This document shows positions 60,240 to 64,000 of a stretch of DNA of 64,000 nt, piece after piece (position 1 is the stretch's first letter; each line of letters opens with the position of its first letter). A program made the position numbers and the translations under genes. Where the stretch lies: NCBI RefSeq assembly GCF_023078275.1, contig NC_062971.1:11842001-11906000 (forward strand), given 5' to 3'. Below the pieces are notes generated by a model. It did not search any database and was not told the origin of the DNA. It worked only from the letters and a program-made list of their open reading frames with translations. This stretch comes from Leguminivora glycinivorella (taxonomy: Eukaryota; Arthropoda; Insecta; Lepidoptera; Tortricidae).

Positions 60240-60904
60240 CATGTGCCTAACTGCCTATAACATTTGAAGAGTTCCCTCGATTTCTCCAAGATCCCATCAT
60301 CAGACCCCGACTTGGTGCCAATGGGACCATCTCGGGGTCATACCTGATCAGATTCAGATTCAGATTCAGGGGGTAACTCCAGCCAGCAGATCCTGCTGCA
60401 AGGACTAGGAAGGGGAGATTACAGGGGGAGGAGATTTTGTTACGAAATAGCACTGTAGGCTCACGTGACTCTGATGATTGAGCCTAAGAGGCAGCGAGTC
60501 GTTGGATATGTCTGCGTCACATCTCACCGACTAAGACTCGAACGCAGAATCAGACAGAGTACGTTTTCATACCGACTCATTGCGCAACAACCCCTGCTGC
60601 CCCGCCGTAGGCCCCCGCAGCCTGTCCAAGACACCGGAGCACCCAGTAGATAGGGTGGGGAGTGTAGGGTTTGCAGTCAGGATAGTAGGAGAGACGGGAG
60701 TTTGGAGCCGACCCGAATACAAGGCATCGTAAAGTCAGCGTGGGGTGAATAGATACTATACTTGGTGTGTAATAAATAGTAGGTATGTGAGGATAGGTGA
60801 CTGCTTTAATTGTTATAACAAGAATTATTTCTTCCCCTTCGTTGTGTGTCGGGGTAGCAATATATCGTTTTTATTAGGTGGTATGTAATTCAAACTCCGG
60901 CGTA
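60240..60904 (-). repeat. Probable 3' region of the non-LTR element
   Basis: This follows the RT stop. It contains an AGATTC triplet-like run (about 60350-60370), and its far end (60262-60305) carries TCCAAGATCCCATCATCAG. The complement of that matches the leader wording of the 8.05- and 15.2-kb repeat elements. Confidence 0.45.
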
Positions 60905-63900
60905 TTAGGTCACCTGGGGAGTGTTAGTGGTGCTGGTGCTGCAGCCGGTTTCTGTTTCTTCTGGCTCTGACTCCGTGTCCGTTTCCGGTTGCCTGTAAAT
61001 TCTCTCAGCTTCTTTCTTTAGTCTACTTCTATTTTCTGAAATCTGTTCCCAATAGCATCTGGGTCTGTTAGTGTAGTGACGAATGTCGTGGTTTAGGGAG
61101 TCTTCCCAAGTGTATATTGGGCGTCCCTCCTTCCTCGTATTTTCTTTATATTTTAACGCTGCGTGTAGAAGGTGGGGGCTTTCTCGTCTAGGGACATGCC
61201 CGTAGAATGAGAGTCGGCGGACTTTAATGATTTTGGTAATCGTTTTACCTTCTAGGATGTCGTGTATCTTTTGTTTCGGGCTATCCCTGGCTACAAGCAG
61301 CATTTCCTTGAGTATGTGCCTTTCGTACCGTCTTAGGCGGGCTCTATTGGCTTTTGTCAGGGCGGTTACGTTTAACCCGTACGTCATGGCGGGGGAGATG
61401 ACCATTTTATACATAAGTCGCGCTATTTTCCACTCAACTTTCTTTTCCTTGATGAATTTTGTCAAGATTTTTGAATTTCTTACGGCCTGATCGCATCTAG
61501 TCTTAATTGTGGCTCTCCTGTTATGACCTGAGGTGATGTATGTGCCAAGATATTTCATTTCCTTTAATGGCTGTATAGGTACCTCGCCAAGGTATCTTAT
61601 CTGTTGATCGATTGTCGAACCTGCTGTTGGGTCTCTTATTATTAATTTGGTTTTACCTGCGTTTATTTTGAGTCCTACGGAGTCCAATAGGGTTGTTAGC
61701 TTACCAAGTAAACGGTCGATGACGTTTATACACTGGCCTAGTATAATTAGATCATCTGCATAAGACAGAATGATTGGCAGTCGGATTTCTTTGTCTTGGT
61801 CTAGTCTGACGTCTTCGTCTTCTTCTTCGAGCGTACGAAGTACGTCGTCCATTAGAATGGTGAACAAACGGGGAGACAATGGGCAGCCCTGTTTTACCCC
61901 TTTACCTTTCTGAACCGTGTCCGAGCATTGTCCGCACCAGGAAACAAATGTTTTTTCGTTCATGCATGCTTCTACAATCCTATTGGTGAGAGGGGCGTTC
62001 GTGCGAGAGTATATAATGTCCCTAAGTGCATTTAGATCAACGGTGTCAAATGCTTTCTCGATATCTAATGCCGTTATAAACAGTTTCGTTCCTTCCCTCC
62101 AGTTTATATCTAAGACCCGGCGAAGGGTAAAGATGTGATCCTCGGTGGATCTATTAGCCAGGGAAGCGGCTTGGTAACTTCCAAGTGGTTTTATTGTAGC
62201 ATCCAGTTTTTCTAATAAGAAACTAGCATAGATTCTGTAGCCTACATTGCAAATTGATATTTTTCGAAAATCGCCTATAGCTTTGGGATGGCTTTTTTTT
62301 TGGTATAGGAACTTGTTTGGTGAGTGCCCATTCTGCTGGAACCTTGTTGTTAATCCAGGCATCTTTCATGATGTTTGTGACATGTGAGATAAAGTCTGGG
62401 GGGGCCGCTTTGTACAGTTCTGGGACAATTTGGTCTGTGCCAGGGACTGTTCCGTTTCTCATGCGCCTGTCCGAGTCCGGCAATGTACTATTGTGGCAAT
62501 CGATGGGCGTCACAATCGGGCCTTCACATTTTTTAAGATCCGAAATCCACTGGGCCATCGGGATAAAGTATTTCTGCTGCGATCGCGACAGTTTTGTGCG
62601 GTGTTTTTGCAAGTATTTGTACGTTATTTTCATTCGTACTGCCCTATGTTGGTCGCTGAGGTTTCGGAAGAAGTAGGCGCATTCTTCTTCGTCGTCCTGT
62701 TCTATTGCCTTGCGAAACCGTTTTCTTGCTAGGCTGAGGTTTTTTGTATACAAATGTACATTCGGAAATTTGTTTTTTAGAAAAAGGGCCTTTTGTAGTT
62801 GCTCTTGGGCCATCTTGCTTCGTTCGGATCTTATTTTGCAATCCTGCGGAATGACCTTTGTTGATCTAATTAGAATCTTGTTAAGGTCCTCCCAGGTGGG
62901 GTTCTTGTTAGTTTTCCCGCTATCCTGCACGATCGCATCTAAGCAAGATATGAGATTTTTACTTACTTCTTTTTGGAAAGTTATGAGATGTTTCTTGCTT
63001 TGAAGTGCCTCATAATTAACTTCTTTATAGTTGAATCGAGTGTCTAGCTCGTTTTTTAGTGGATTCTTGGGTTGGGTCCCATGTCGTGGTGTGTTGCGAG
63101 TAGGGTTTAGATTCCCGATCGTTCCCCAAATAAGTTTGTGGTCTGTTTTGATCTTGTTGGACCACTTACCTTGGATGGATGTAAACATGGTTGCGCTAGC
63201 TCGACTGCATATTATGTGATCTATTTGGGAGACTTTAGTTCCCATTCTCCACGTTACTTTACTCGATGGTCGGCCCCATAAGCTTTTAACCACTAAATTG
63301 TGTTGCTCGACAATATTCGTTAGAAGGGTGCCGTTAAAGTTAGATATCTCATGAATTAAGTTTTTCTTGCATATATATGGCGACTGGTGCGTGACATCAT
63401 TCTTGCCAATGCGGGCATTGAAATCTCCTAATAGAATGGGCGTTACTTTTTTGGGCAGCGTCTTAGTATCGTCCCTATTGTACTTAAACATGTCGTAGAG
63501 TCGGATGGTACGTGTGTGTTAATAAACAGTATGTCTTGATCTTTTTGATTTCCGAGTTGTAGTCTAATATGTATAGCTAGTATGTTCTCATGTCTATTGT
63601 ATGTGTTTATAATTTCGTACCTAGCTGCTTTGCTAATAAGTATTGCTATGCCTCGTCTTTCACGTGCGCGTTTCCCCCCGCTCAGAATCCAGTCATAAAT
63701 ATTCGAGGAGAAAGTTCCCCGGGCAAGGTGTGTTTCCTGGAGACCAGCAATGGTAATTTGGTGCCCGGCTAATTCTTGATCTATATTCAGTCTGTCATTT
63801 TGCGAGGCACATCCTCTTACATTCCACGTTGCAACAGATAAGTTACTATATGTGTTAACTCGTGGCTCTGCTTTGGTTACCGTTTGTCTTATTAATCTAA

Positions 63901-64000
63901 GGCCTGTGGCATCCGCTTCTTGTTGTTCTATGGAGTTATTAATACTCAGCGTTGATTGGGAGCTAGGAATACCCTCCGCGTTTTCAAGTGAGCTGGCGGT
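60905..64000 (-). pseudogene. Non-LTR retrotransposon, endonuclease and reverse transcriptase (decayed)
   Basis: Reading leftward from the window edge: the endonuclease begins with ATWNVRG, QETHL and INTHVPSD in one frame (to stop 63443). A shift near 63500 leads into the next frame (62223-63491) with LLGDFNARIGK, SQIDHIICS and TDHKLIWG, the AP-endonuclease set. A second shift in an A/T run near 62300 leads to 60905-62362, carrying the RT domain (FITALDIEKAFDTVD, KGVKQGCPLSPRLF, ILSYADDLIIL) and a C-terminal part with RRLSFYGHVPRRESPH. Order and motifs fit an RTE/Proto2-like LINE; the clade is an inference. The 5' end is outside the window. Confidence 0.85.

Noticed and set aside
61227..63219. 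Plus-strand frames opposite the non-LTR element
   Set aside because: Shadows of the endonuclease/RT coding strand.

Overview
This window looks like nuclear DNA of a moth or butterfly. It is AT-rich with small exons and long introns, and it carries repeats I recognise from Lepidoptera: short elements with ACTAGCTTTTACCCGCGG-type and TTTATAATATTAGTATGG-type ends, a tRNA-headed SINE, many palindromic MITEs, and piggyBac, maT and non-LTR copies. There is nothing prokaryotic in it. Host coding sequence is a small fraction of the window.

Layout. (1) 342-3890 (+): the last five exons of a ZMYM/QRICH1/woc-type gene with the DUF3504 C-terminal domain; its start lies before the window. (2) 6333-45740 (+): a tubulin polyglutamylase of the TTLL4 type. 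Seventeen exons join in phase to 3171 nt (1056 aa). The catalytic part (31845-38450) is secure. The first four exons (6333-11207) fit in phase but could be a separate gene, because a candidate terminal exon with its own stop lies at 13428-13505 and candidate first exons lie at 14561, 22515 and 23407. (3) 46496-46567 (-): tRNA-Ala(UGC). (4) 48176-48937 (-): an intronless classical short-chain dehydrogenase. (5) 51801-52871 and 57427-58393 (+): weakly supported exons of unrecognised genes. (6) 60905-64000 (-): a decayed endonuclease/RT non-LTR retrotransposon.

The large TTLL4 intron (11208-28902) holds the most unusual structures. First, at 17857-22233, fourteen near-identical units of about 312 bp, each with a 72-nt tRNA-like gene, are arranged as two head-to-head arms (seven leftward, seven rightward), forming a 4.4-kb palindrome bounded by a 16-bp direct repeat. 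A single dispersed copy lies in a later TTLL4 intron at 34.55 kb. Every copy lacks a normal 7-nt anticodon loop. Second, at 23570-28620, a maT (DD37D) mariner is interrupted by a second TIR element, which is itself interrupted by an almost intact piggyBac with a TTAA duplication.

TTLL4 has also twice undergone tandem exon duplication: a 141-nt cassette after exon 4 (copies 2 and 3 remain in frame) and the 3' half of the exon at 37498-37705 (copy 2 remains in frame). Both could extend the protein by splicing. Assignments rest on reading the sequence; no database search was possible.
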